From contig CM074185.1 of NCBI GenBank assembly GCA_037179385.1, positions 48,177,000-48,240,999 of the forward strand: a stretch of 64,000 nucleotides of DNA. The letters run 5' to 3'. The notes under the pieces are model-generated. The model saw only the letters and a program-made list of their open reading frames with translations. It did no database searches and was not told the DNA's origin. The stretch's first letter is position 1; every line of letters begins with the position of its first letter. Shown in pieces: positions 22,301-34,300 of this stretch. This DNA is from Holothuria scabra (lineage: Eukaryota; Echinodermata; Holothuroidea; Aspidochirotida; Holothuriidae). Position numbers and translations under genes: made by a program.

Positions 22301-25300
22301 GGTATCTAATTTAGTGAAAGTAGGCATTTTGAAGTTATTACTTGATTTCATACGTGCCCACAAAATGTGTTTTACACACACAAATTTATCCATGTTTTTT
22401 TTTTTAAATTTGTACACATTTTATTTATTTTCTGTTTTGAAGGAAATACTTCAAATTTTATTTCCGTTCAAAAATTTTATATTTTCAATTACTTTATCTA
22501 AACGCAAAAAATCTGGGGGCCTGAAGAAAATCTGGGGGGGCCTAGCCCCCCCCCCCCGGCTACGCCACTGACTTGTTTTCCTAAATGAAAGCCGAAACGA
22601 GTGGTTCCACTAAAGAACCCTTCATGATCCGAATAAATTCCCGCGTATTACTTGGAGTTCAGAGTTGTTCCAAAGTAAGAGCGAGGGCAGCAAAGCTTGT
22701 ATCACTTCCTCACATTGACAAGGAATGCTTTTGTTTCCCTTTGATTTATCAGACTGTTGTGTTGACCTTAAAGTTAATAGGAATAGGACCTCTCTGCGGG
22801 GGATATAAAGTTTGTAAAGTTAATGCTACTTATGCAATTACATTTTAATAATATGGGGTAGACAGAGAGAAAATAAGCCCTAAAGTTTAAAGAAAACAAA
22901 AGACTGTGCACTAATGTGGGGATATGATGTCATATGTGCTTGCTTCAAGTTCACTTTTTGTTGAAAATGGGAAAAGTTTAAGTACTAAGATCTTGTGAAC
23001 CACATATCGGATCAAAAATGCTTTGAATAAATTTCCCTTTAACATACCAAATCCTGTTTGACCTTCAACCCTTCTTTAAATGTCAATTTGAAATTGAAAT
23101 GTAGATTTCTTCTTGACACTTCTTTTTCTAGTTGCAAGGATCAATCTGCGTTGCTACACTGTTTCAGATGTTCGTCGGTTTCACGGGTCTAGTGGGTTTG
23201 CTGTTACGGTTCATTCGTCCAGTTACAGTTGCAACAACCTTAATACTCATCGGTATACCACTTATACCGATGGCATCTAACGCCAGTGGCACTCACTGGG
23301 GTATATCAAGTTTGTAAGTAGTCCTTTTCAATCAAACTACTTAGAGACCCACTTTATCCCCTTCATGGTCTTTTGTACCCAGTTTGCAGCCCAAACTCAG
23401 AAACCTCCCGCCATTGTCGATTATTGCATTAGTTTCACAAGGACATTTTATCCTTTTAAAACCAATATTTATTGGCAAAGAGTGATAAATATATTAACAA
23501 ATAAGGCAGTATGGTAGCCTTCTTCTTTTCAAGAAATAACTTTCCCTCCGATAGAAATAACTTTCCCTCCGATAGAAATAAAGTTGTTAGTTGCTCAAAA
23601 AATTTCTTCACCCAAACTTTCAACATTTTAAAAGATGCAACTTACGTTACTCTTCTTGTGCATAATATTTTGTGGAATTCAAGCTGTTACAGGGGTTTGT
23701 TGCTGAGACCGAATGATTTGAAAATGACTAGAGCTATTTGCTTTTAATGCTATGTTGGAGCATTTTAAACGCAATGTTTCCCTTTATAAACAAATAACAA
23801 AACTTGTGGATCATAGCCGTTTCTACACTGTCATTGTTCTCTAGTTAAAATCAAATATCAATAGGTCATAGATCTTCATCCGCCAAGCCTAAACGGTATT
23901 CGACTTACAGTTGCCCCCGTGTAACTTAATAAGAACAAGGCTAAGCAGAAGGGAAACTTCCGTCTTTCTTTTTTCCGCTCTAGTGTAATTCTATTACACT
24001 TGAGCGGAAACATTTCATTCTCAAAAACCACCTATTCCGTTCTACCATTTTAAAATCCGTACGGTCCGAAAAAGAAAGACCATGACCTATTTTCTCCCGA
24101 TCCAGGTGAAATGAGATTTCACTAAAAGAAGAAATGTACACCACGAATAAAGTGATTATATATTATTAATTGATCAAGGCAACATGGTAAATATGAATGT
24201 CTTCCACATTATCATTGTTTTAGACTCATTGGTTATGTTTCTACAGGGATTATGCACCTACGTCACTGCGTTCTGCATTCCTCTGTTTTTCCATCCAGGC
24301 GTCCAGTTTACAACAATTGTTACTAAGGTGGTGTTGTGCGCGCGTTTCGGTAACACAACGACTGACTTTGATCATTTCCATCCGGCATGCCAAATTGAAA
24401 CGCGCTGACGTCCCATGCATAATTTACACAGAAGTGTGATCAGCGCTTGTTTTTAGTGACTGTAGTCAGCCATTAGTGGGGTACGTCACCCTTAAATCGT
24501 CTTCATCCATTGTCTACGTGAATTTCCCCTCATATTCAGTGAAATTGAGGCAATCAAGATACTGTGAACAACCATCCATGGTACAGATAAGCAAGGAGGT
24601 TGAAAGATTAAAAGGCGATAGACCCCAGTTATGGCCGACTGTACTTGAGCCAAACCAATGCCTGACTGTCATAATTCGTTTATATTCAGTTATTCACGGG
24701 TCACTGGAAAGTTGACTATGTAAAATTGATGATGTTTGCCATCGATCAACCCAGCTTGCAAGGTCATTTGATTTTAACTTGTTTTGCATTTCTTACAGAT
24801 TCATGTTCATAGTAATTGTTTGTTCTCAGTTCCTGAATAAGTACGAGCTTCCATTGCCCGGGGGCAAAAGACTTGCTTTGTTCACATTCTTCCCGGTAAG
24901 GCTTCAAATATTATACTTTAAAATGCCTTTACTATTAGTAAGTAAATGCAAATTTAGGTTTACAGGGCAAGACAATCGCTCCAAACTTATTTCAAAGCAA
25001 CAATTCCCATAGTTTTCTTATTTCGTTTTAGTAGTTGGGCCCATTACTTATGACATTTTATCGCTTAAGCACTGTATATCCGAGGTAAACCAATGAGCTA
25101 CTAAGAAACATATTGTCACATGGCTCTCAATAGCCAGTCTACAGATCACTACAGTAATCCGAACTATAATGTAATGCTTTTTGAGGCCTGTGGATAGAGA
25201 CTGTACTACGTTATTGATTTAAAAAAATCGTATTGCTTTTAAAAACAAAGATTTCAAGTTCAAGAGCTTATTTTGGAAAATCTGAAAGTTTGTGATAAAA

Positions 25301-28300
25301 AACGGAACCGTTCACGGCGCTGTTTTCCTAAATTTACTTTCATGAAATTCCAAATTCATGACTGGTGTCACTTTTAATCTACTTTAATTTTAGGGCAAAA
25401 TTCCCAAATTTATTTCCAGAGCTCGGAAAAGTTTTCAATTTTTTTTCACTGCATTAGGTTTTTTGCAATTTGCCAATAGGGGGTTATTTTACATTTAAGA
25501 CAAACTTTTACAAATATGGAACTTGTATTGGAGAGAATTCGGAAATTTATCATCTTATGGAAGACAAGTCAACTGGGATAACTTCATTGCATTGACCGGT
25601 GTTACAACATGATCTATAGGCGTAGGGAGCGAGGGGGCTGGGTGAGGAGGCACCCCCCCCCCCAACAAGTGGAAAATGAGGGGGCTGAGTGATCTTCCGA
25701 ATGATATGGAACTTTCTATATCTTATAACAACTTTTAAAGACAAAGCCGAACCTCATTTGATTGACAATTACTCTGCTTGAGTTTTATGCCGAATTCTTC
25801 TTCCCTCCTTTTGCCAGTTCCTTCTGGCTGTATCACATGTTCAGTGTTCTGTTGCTTTATTCTTTATACATTTCTTGTTTCTTAGTTTAAAGGTCGCTAG
25901 GTACGATAAACATTTAACTGTTATTGGTTATTCTAGCGTCGTTTTTATAACTCTACATTTTACCATTACATCTTGTTTTTATACGCATCAATGTAAATGT
26001 GTTTTTAAACGGAAAACACCGAACTGATCTGTGTGACGAAAGGTCTGATTAGCCCTTTTTGCTCTAGAAACTCTCCTCATGAAAATAAGAACAAAGTAGT
26101 TCATTTCAAGTGATATTTTGGTTATTGAGTCCAATAAAACACCAGGAGAATAATTGCCCTGGCATTAGCATGTATTGTCATACGACCTTTCTTCTCTCTT
26201 CATGTAAGAAGTAGGCTAGATGTTTTGACTTGAAGAAAAGAAATATCATAACTGTTCATCGGTAAAGCATCATTGTTAATTAAAGCACTTCATTTGATGC
26301 CAATATGTTGTGGTACACTTTTTTTAAAACACAGCTTCCAAATTACCAACATTTTTGTGCAACAATATTTCAAAATTACAAACATTTTTGTTCAAGAATA
26401 TTTCCAAATTGCCACCATTTTTGTGCACGCATATTCGACTTTGTCGTTTTACTCTTTCTTTAATTGTAAAACCAAACTAGGATTGCCTGTTTAAGAAAAC
26501 AATCAGCTCTTAAGAGGAGTTAATAAGATAGAATTTTACCGCCCAGTTTCCAACCGATTGGTTCAAGTCGAGACGACCACGGCCTTTTTCCCAGTTGTGG
26601 CTCACTGGATTTTTTGCCCTACTCCATTGCTTACGCAGGGCATCACACACAATGGCAGTAGGTTCCTTTTTAGAGTCTTTGGTATGACTCGACTTGGGAT
26701 GCGAGAGAGGCGGATGCTCTTACCGTTAGACCAAACACGCGGTCCAGTTCCTAAGAGGAAAACATTTTCTAAGGATTTTAAAGTCCTCTATGCCCCCTGA
26801 GACCACATACAGGCTTTTTTGGTTGCCTACGTATAACGTCAACGTGTACAATTTTCTTTTAGATTTTGCTTGCAGCTGTAGTATCGTGGTCCTTGTGTTT
26901 GATTCTTACTGCTGCAGGAGCTCTCCCTGATGATCCTTCAGAGTATGGCTACCAAGCTAGGACAGATATATATAATGACGTAATAAGGGAATCTCCTTGG
27001 ATACGAATCCCTTATCCAGGTAGCTATAGACAAATCCGAGCAGCTAGTGTAAACGGCCATTAGTTGGTCTTTAAGCCTTAAATCGTCTTAATTTTATTGT
27101 CTATATACAATTCTTAACCCTCATATTCATTAAAACTAATGGACCGCAGTAATGCCCGACTTAATCAAACCATTAGTTGCAAGTTCGGAATCGTTTATAG
27201 ACTTTGCAGTTACGTCACGGATTTTCCATACGTGAGAAGACCCATGACAAGTGCACGTAGAAGAATAGTATGGGCGGCCAAAAGGGCAAAAAAGACAAAT
27301 AGCAAAATATTCATTTTAATTTCAAAAATTAATTTCAAAAGTAAAAAATATTCTAAGTGAGAAATCAAGAAAACAAAATAAGCAATGATTACATTTCAAA
27401 AGCGAGCAATACGTATTTCGTCCCCAAAACAAATTAAAAACACTAAAAGTAGTTATAATTTATCTTAAAATGAACACATTACCGTTTGATCCAAATGAAA
27501 TATCAAAGCCCCCAATAAATAAAAAATGAAAAACAAATAAAAAGGAATAAAATAAAACGCAAATAGAAACGCAATTTTGTGTTTTTGTTTTATCTTGTGT
27601 TTTCATTTAATTTCCCGTTATCTTTTTTTTTTTAAATTTATTTGGGTTCCTTAATAGTTATTCGAAATCGTCTTTTTTGCCCTTTTGGCGCGCTATAGGT
27701 GGCCAAAAGGGCAAAAAAGACAACTTGCGAAAAAGACAAGCTGCGAAAAAGACAATTGGTGAAAAATAATGAGGGCGTCCTGAGATTGATGGATTCAGAG
27801 CACCTATCTCTATAAATATGCTTGGGAAGCGCATTAGATATCCAAACCCGCACAACCAGTTAAAGCCAGCGCGAAGACTTGCTTGAAGCCATACACTCCC
27901 TTTGTTGAGGAGCATGTAGCAAAGCAGTTTGCACATCATTGGGCAGTCTGAGTCGATCAGGGGGTGTTATTTGCCATTAAAACCTCCATGGAGTGATAAC
28001 GTTTTCTCGCGGCCCGCAACTCAATCAGTTAAGAGGTTTGGGAAGGGAATCATATGAAAGTGTGGGGGACTTTTTCACCATTTGTGGTGGAAAGTTAAAC
28101 GGCGTCGTCAGAATTTTCGTCGCGGAGGGGCGGGGGGTAAGTTTTGTGATCGTTGGCATTAGGGAGGGGTCTAAAGGGGTCACATCACAGGTGTGGAACT
28201 CCAAAGGAAGGAGCTCCGGTCCCTAAACATTGACAAGTGCCAGTTTCCAATCGACTTGAGGACCTTTGTCTGACCTTTTTCCAACAGGCCAGATGTTCGC

Positions 28301-31300
28301 GTAGCACGTAGCCAGTGTTTTGAGCTGGTGTACTCAATGCGAACAGAAGTGTTGCCTTTGGCATGCAACCATGAGGGTCCAGCTGATAGCCTGTTAACGG
28401 ACCAACTTGTGCCCTAGAAATAGCGATAGGTTGAGGGAATAGAAAGGGCAGTAAGTAGCGTAGGCAGCATTTCTCACAAGGGGGCATGCAGTATGTTGAA
28501 TGGTCTCACTTGGGATGCCCCATGCTCTAAAGTCAAGGTTTAGGGACCATAGCTCCTTCCTTTGGAGTTCCACACCTGTGATAGACTACACTAGACCCTT
28601 TGAAGCCAATAAAGTGAGAACGTTATGTCACCATGGTAACATTCCAATACGGGATCCCTAGGGACCAAACATGCGCCATCGTATGGGGCAATGACATGAA
28701 CTTGCAACCAAAATTTGTAAGGTTCTCATTTTGTCCGGGCCAGCACATATACCCATAAGGTCCATATAGGGTTAAATATGGCCCCTAATGGGGTAGTCGC
28801 CACGTAGGACCCTGAACTATCCCATTCCAGTCCATTTGAGCACCATGAGACTTCAGAGGAACATTAAAACTCAGCCCGCCAGTTTATGCATGACAAACTA
28901 CACATCCAAAGCGGGCTAATTCTTGGGCGTGGATCCTTGGCAGGTGGGGCTTGGGACGCCCCTCACTTTTTTGTAAGGGGGACATCTTCAAAAAGCACCC
29001 TCACTTTTGAAAAATGATGGAACACGAAATTTTTAGAAGAAAACTAACCTAGCAATTCTCACTATTTGTTCCAAATAGCATCTGAGGGCTTTCAGTTTTT
29101 AAAACAGTTTCCCAAAGAGAGGGGAAGGCCCCTTAGGCTTATCTCCCTCCCCTTAGACCCCTCCCTCATGACAACGATCACCACAAGACTTATCCCCCCC
29201 CCCTCTCCTTGAAGAAAATTCTGACGACGTCGTTTCCACTTCCACCACAAATGGTTGAACAGTCCCCCACATCTTCATATTAATCCCTTCCCCAACCTCT
29301 TAACTGATTGTTTGGTGACCCACAGAAAACGTTATCACACCACGAAGGTGTTGTTAGCTAATAACATCTCCCTGATCGATTCACACTGCCCACTAAAGTG
29401 CGTAATGTCTTGCTACTACATGCTCCTCAACAATGGGAGTGTATGGCTGCAAGCAATTCTTCGCTCTGGTTTTAACTGGTTGTGCGGGTTTGAATATCTA
29501 ATGCGCTTCCCAAGCATATTTATAGAGATAGATGCTCTGAATCCATCAATCTCAGAACGCCCTCATTATTTTTCACGAATGGTCTTTTTCGCAGTTTGTC
29601 TTTTTCGCAAGTTGTCTTTTTTGCCCTTTTGGCCACCTACAGTGCGCCAAAAGGGCAAAAAAGACGATTTTGAATAACCATTAAGGAACCCAAATAAATT
29701 TAAAAAAAAAAGATGACGGGAAATAAAATGAAAACACAAAATAAAACAAAAACACAAAATTGCGTTCCTATTTGTGTTTTTATTTTATTTATTTTTGTTT
29801 TTCATTTTTTATTTATTGGGGGCTTTGATATTTCATTTGGATCAAACGGTAATGTGTTAATTTTAAGATTAATTATAACTACTTTTAGTGGTTTTTTTAA
29901 TTTGTATTTGGGACGTAATACATGTTGCTCGTTTTTTAAACTGTAATATTTGCTCATTTTATTTTTAAATTTCTCAATTAGAATATTTGTTTACCTTTAA
30001 ACTTTATTTTTGAAATTAAAATGAATATTTTGCCAATTGTCTTTTTTGCCCTTTTGGCCGCCCATAGAATGTGTACAGTGAATTCAACATGTTATGCTTG
30101 TGTTTTGTACGAACTAGCACAATCATGGTGGTTGCTTATACTGCACGAGTACAGTCTTCCAACATGGCGCCAGGTATCATCTTCCAGATGATGTCATTGT
30201 ATAATGACGTCATCTGGAAAGTATCCCTTACAATTGGCTGCAGAGTTGACCTTGGAAGTTTTAATTTACTGCTCCTTCACTGCTGCTGTCATTGCAATCA
30301 TTCTTCCATTTTCCAGAATAAATGTTCTGTACTAAAAATAAAATGGACCAGACTGAAATTGATTTGAATGTAACCCAGCTCACCCTCCATTTGATAAACG
30401 TTGGTAAGACCTTCTGCACACAATGTCCTTGAAGGCTAAATCCTCTCGCCCCAAACAGTTTCAATACATGCCGTGTAATATGAGCTACAACGTTCTGCAT
30501 TTGTTTAAACTTGCTGTCAATCAAAGAGCCATGCTAACTGAGAATTCTTGTTGTCTACTACAAAGATTGCAGTTTGAAGATGAGAGTTTACTGCCTCTTA
30601 GCAACTAAAACGAGTAAGAAATAAAAGCAACATCGTTTTATTGCTTAAAAGTTAAACAAATGAATTGAAAACCAATTTTCCTTCCCTGCAGGTCAGTTTG
30701 GAATGCCTAGAGCTAGTTTTGCTGGGATTCTTGGTATGATTTCAGCTGTTATAGCCAGCATAATTGAATCAGTAGGAGATTACTATGCCTGCGCATTAAT
30801 CAGTGAAGTACCACCTCCTCCTGTTCATGCGATTAATCGCGGTGTAGCAATGGAAGGGCTAGGTTGTTTGGCAGGTGGACTGTGGGGAGCACCGTGTGGT
30901 TACACATCCTATAGTACCATCATTTCCGGTATAAGTCTCACAAAAGCAAGTATGAATTTATTGCTCTCAAACATGTTATGTTTATTGTGTTTTTTCTATT
31001 CTACGAGTTCTTTGCGACAAGATGTTTCCATGGTGTACCGGTACACTATACTGCATGGACTTAAATTTTCGAAAGGAAACTGCACGTCGTACGGTCGCAA
31101 AATACAAACGTTAGAGTGCATTTCATTACACAGAGACTATGTACAGCGTCATGAGATTTTTTTCTTAAAATCCCACCAAGCACGTTTTATTCTCCTCTGT
31201 ATCACTACAATTGCGAAAATGAATATCTAACCACTTTTTGTTATAGGTTGCGAGTCGAGTTACAATTTACTTCGCCTCAGGGATATTCGTTTTAGCTGGA

Positions 31301-34300
31301 ATATTCTACAAATTCAATGCTTTTTTTGCGTCGATGCCTGAACCTATTATTGGAGGCATAATGGGATCTACTTTCGGTGAGTACCCAAGACCCAATAGAC
31401 GAGTTCGAAGGTTATATCTGCTCATGCGTTAGTGTCATTTCTGTTCAAGTTAACTGGTGACAAAACATCTGAGCGCTGCACCGGCCGAGCATAGAATACT
31501 GTTTACTAGTGTTTACATCAAGCTATCAGCTTGCACACACGTAAAAGTGTTACCCGTTGGCTTTGAACTGGTCTATAAATTTGACATTATGCAGAAAGTA
31601 GGTTGTCAGTGTGAGGTATGTGGATATTATCATTGCAACTGGCACAAAAAATGCAGGTAGCTTATTGGTCCACTGGACACGTCGGAGTCCAGGAATGGCA
31701 TGCGTTGCGTCACTTGTTCACCCCCCCCCCCAACACACACACACACAAAATCATGGCTTGAACTCTACAGTTCAATGTGTACTTTAAATAGCTTTTTATT
31801 GTCAGTTGTATTGTGATGGTGGTCGAGGTCAGACTCAAAACTTAAGAATATATACTGGAGTAAAATGGAAAAGAAAAATGAATGTCTTCATTCCTTCTCT
31901 CTTCCTTACGGTAGACTTAAGAGTCGACATGGCTACAACTTACAAGAAATCAAAATCAATATCAGAAAAGACTCCATCTGAGGTCAACCAGATTCTTTGG
32001 CATTCAAACTTATGTGAACTGCATTTTGTTTCCCAGTTGAAAAGTTACAATTTAGACTGCAGCATATGGAATGTTCTAGATTGAGAGTTGTCAAACACAC
32101 AGGACTTCAGGAAGTTATACCAACCTATCACATTATTCTTGTAATACTAATTTTATTATTATACTTCCCATATTTGCTCTTAACTTAAATGATAATGGCA
32201 TTATGATAAAATCGAGAAAAATCGTATTTATCTGTAACACGGTAATTTGATAGTTCTGAGATAATTATTTGCATCTGTTATTTAATGACATATCATAACT
32301 TCAGTCACGTCACTGGGTTCTTGAAAGTCGACCGCCCTTTTTCCATTAGACACTCGAATTTTAAAAGTATAAATAATATGACTCAGTGGTAAATGTTGAT
32401 AACTTGCTTGATGGAAATTGCACATATGTTTTCATGTAGCTTGCATTGGAATCTTAGAGAAATAAAAGCTTATTTCATTATAGGAATGGTGGCGTCTATC
32501 GGTTTCGCGAATCTGGCTTTTATCAAAGTCAACAGTTCCAGAAATCTCTTTATTCTTGGTTTTGCGCTTTTCCTCGGAGTTGGTGTTCCCGACTACCTTA
32601 TGCAACATCCGGGTGCTATTAACACAGGTACGATATATATATCAGCTTGTTGTGTAAGCTATATCAAGGAGAGCGTGGTTATTTGCAACACGTTTTCCAT
32701 TTTGTTCATCAATTATACACAATAATGCCAGCCTTTAATTGATGCTTGGACATATCTTAGCTAAACACCATATCTCGTCAGTAACAATAAAAGATTATGT
32801 GTGTATCTGTAATGCATCAGGCAACATATAGCTGAGAGTGAATCGGTTTTAGATGTTGCTATTTACCCCCTGTAGGGGTTAGTTGCATCACGTTTTACAT
32901 ACAATGTGTACAACAGTGCAACGCCGTTGAATCACATTGCACAGGGGTAAGTTCATTACGAGTTACATTTCAACATGGTGTTTGAAATCGGCGTGTGCAT
33001 TAGAAGCACACTACACTTTCCACAGGAACCTCCTCTTTTCATAGACATTAATAACTGTCAATTAACGTGTTTTTGAATTCTTTCAAAATAATTGTACACG
33101 AAAACAACGGCTTTCAACCAAATGTGTCAAACGCTGTCTCAACTGACGGAACAAATTGTTTCGGGAATATCCTTGACACGACCAATTTTCAAATGACTGC
33201 TCACAGGAGAAGTTGCCCCTCACTTGAAAATTCCAATAAAATTATCTTTGTAATTAAACCGACCTTTTAAAAGTGTTTAGATGCAAGTTGATATTCACAT
33301 TTCCAGGACAGTAACAAGGGGCAGTCTCTTAACAAGGGGCAGTCTCTTAGCAAAGCGCCCCGGAAGGGCAGGACAAGAGCTCTCTCACAGAGAACACTTT
33401 CAACTTCTCTTTTACGCACATCGCTAAAATGTCTGGCTCTATATTTGTTCAAAACCCTCTGAACTCTAGATCTAGCATTTCCAACGTTATTGTTTCAGAG
33501 CTCTTTCAAACGCTCAAGATTATCAATTCTGTCAAGTCCTTCCTCAAGCACTCTGCATTATCGATCCCGGCCCACTGTTAGTCAATAACGTAATAGGGAA
33601 AAAATCAATTTAAGATTTTGTGGTCTAGGGGTTTGTTGAGTGCCGCCATCCAAGCTATTCTGCACCATTTCAAATATCTACAATTCCGTTAATATCCCAG
33701 AGCTTCGTTATCCTGACTCATACCAGGGCTCTGTCCCTGGACCCTGCCAGGGCTCTAAGGCTGTCCCATTTATCATAAGTCAATATGGGGAGCGCTAGCC
33801 TTCGAAGCCGTTAAGCAATTGTCCCCCACTTTCAGACATAAAATCCCGCCCTGTATACATTACAGTAAAGTCAATGATTCAATACGAGAAACTATTTACC
33901 ATTTAAAATTGTTTCAACAACATAAGTAAGTGTACACACGAAATGACTATGCGAACGAAATCAAACATTTCTGAAAATGATGTACACTTCTGATGTGATT
34001 TAAGTTTAAATTCACTGTAAACAAAAATTAGTCAAACAGTGCCTGAATCGACCAATCACGTTAGTAAACAATATTGACTAATATTTGACTAATATTTGAC
34101 CCAGTTGAATCAGTTTCTAACAAATATTAAGTCTCCTTGAATAAGTGTGTTTGATATTCTTTAGTCCATTACTTCCAAATTGGTCAGATATCATTACAAA
34201 TTAGTCACATATGAGTGACTAACGGGGCTAGTAAATTAGAAACCGCTTAACTAATTTGTGTTTACAGTGTAATGTTTACCCTGTAAAAAGAAACTATTTG

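Larger units (their letters stand above)
17863..22570. mobile_element. hAT-like transposon, 4.7-kb copy in SLC23 intron 4
   Basis: The termini are CAGTGGCGTAGCC and GGCTACGCCACTG, flanked by a perfect 8-bp duplication ACTTGTTT (17855-17862 and 22571-22578). An 8-bp target duplication and CAG...CTG ends fit the hAT superfamily. The outer parts, 17863-18573 and about 21735-22570, match in reverse complement the complete 1.57-kb copy at 57996-59568. The centre is an extra ~3.2-kb insertion. Near the left end a subterminal module with GCGGAGCGCCACCATC appears twice (about 17970 and 18237). No transposase was recognised, so it is non-autonomous or derived from a deletion product. Confidence 0.8.

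Noticed and set aside
26655..26765. Possible tRNA gene on the minus strand
   Set aside because: A- and B-box-like words are present, but no acceptor stem or anticodon arm can be closed. It continues into a repeated SINE body.
30703..31230. 175-codon continuous frame as a separate gene
   Set aside because: Only its first part (to 30945) is SLC23 exon 8. The remainder is read-through into intron 8 past the GC donor, and the protein family continues correctly at 31247.
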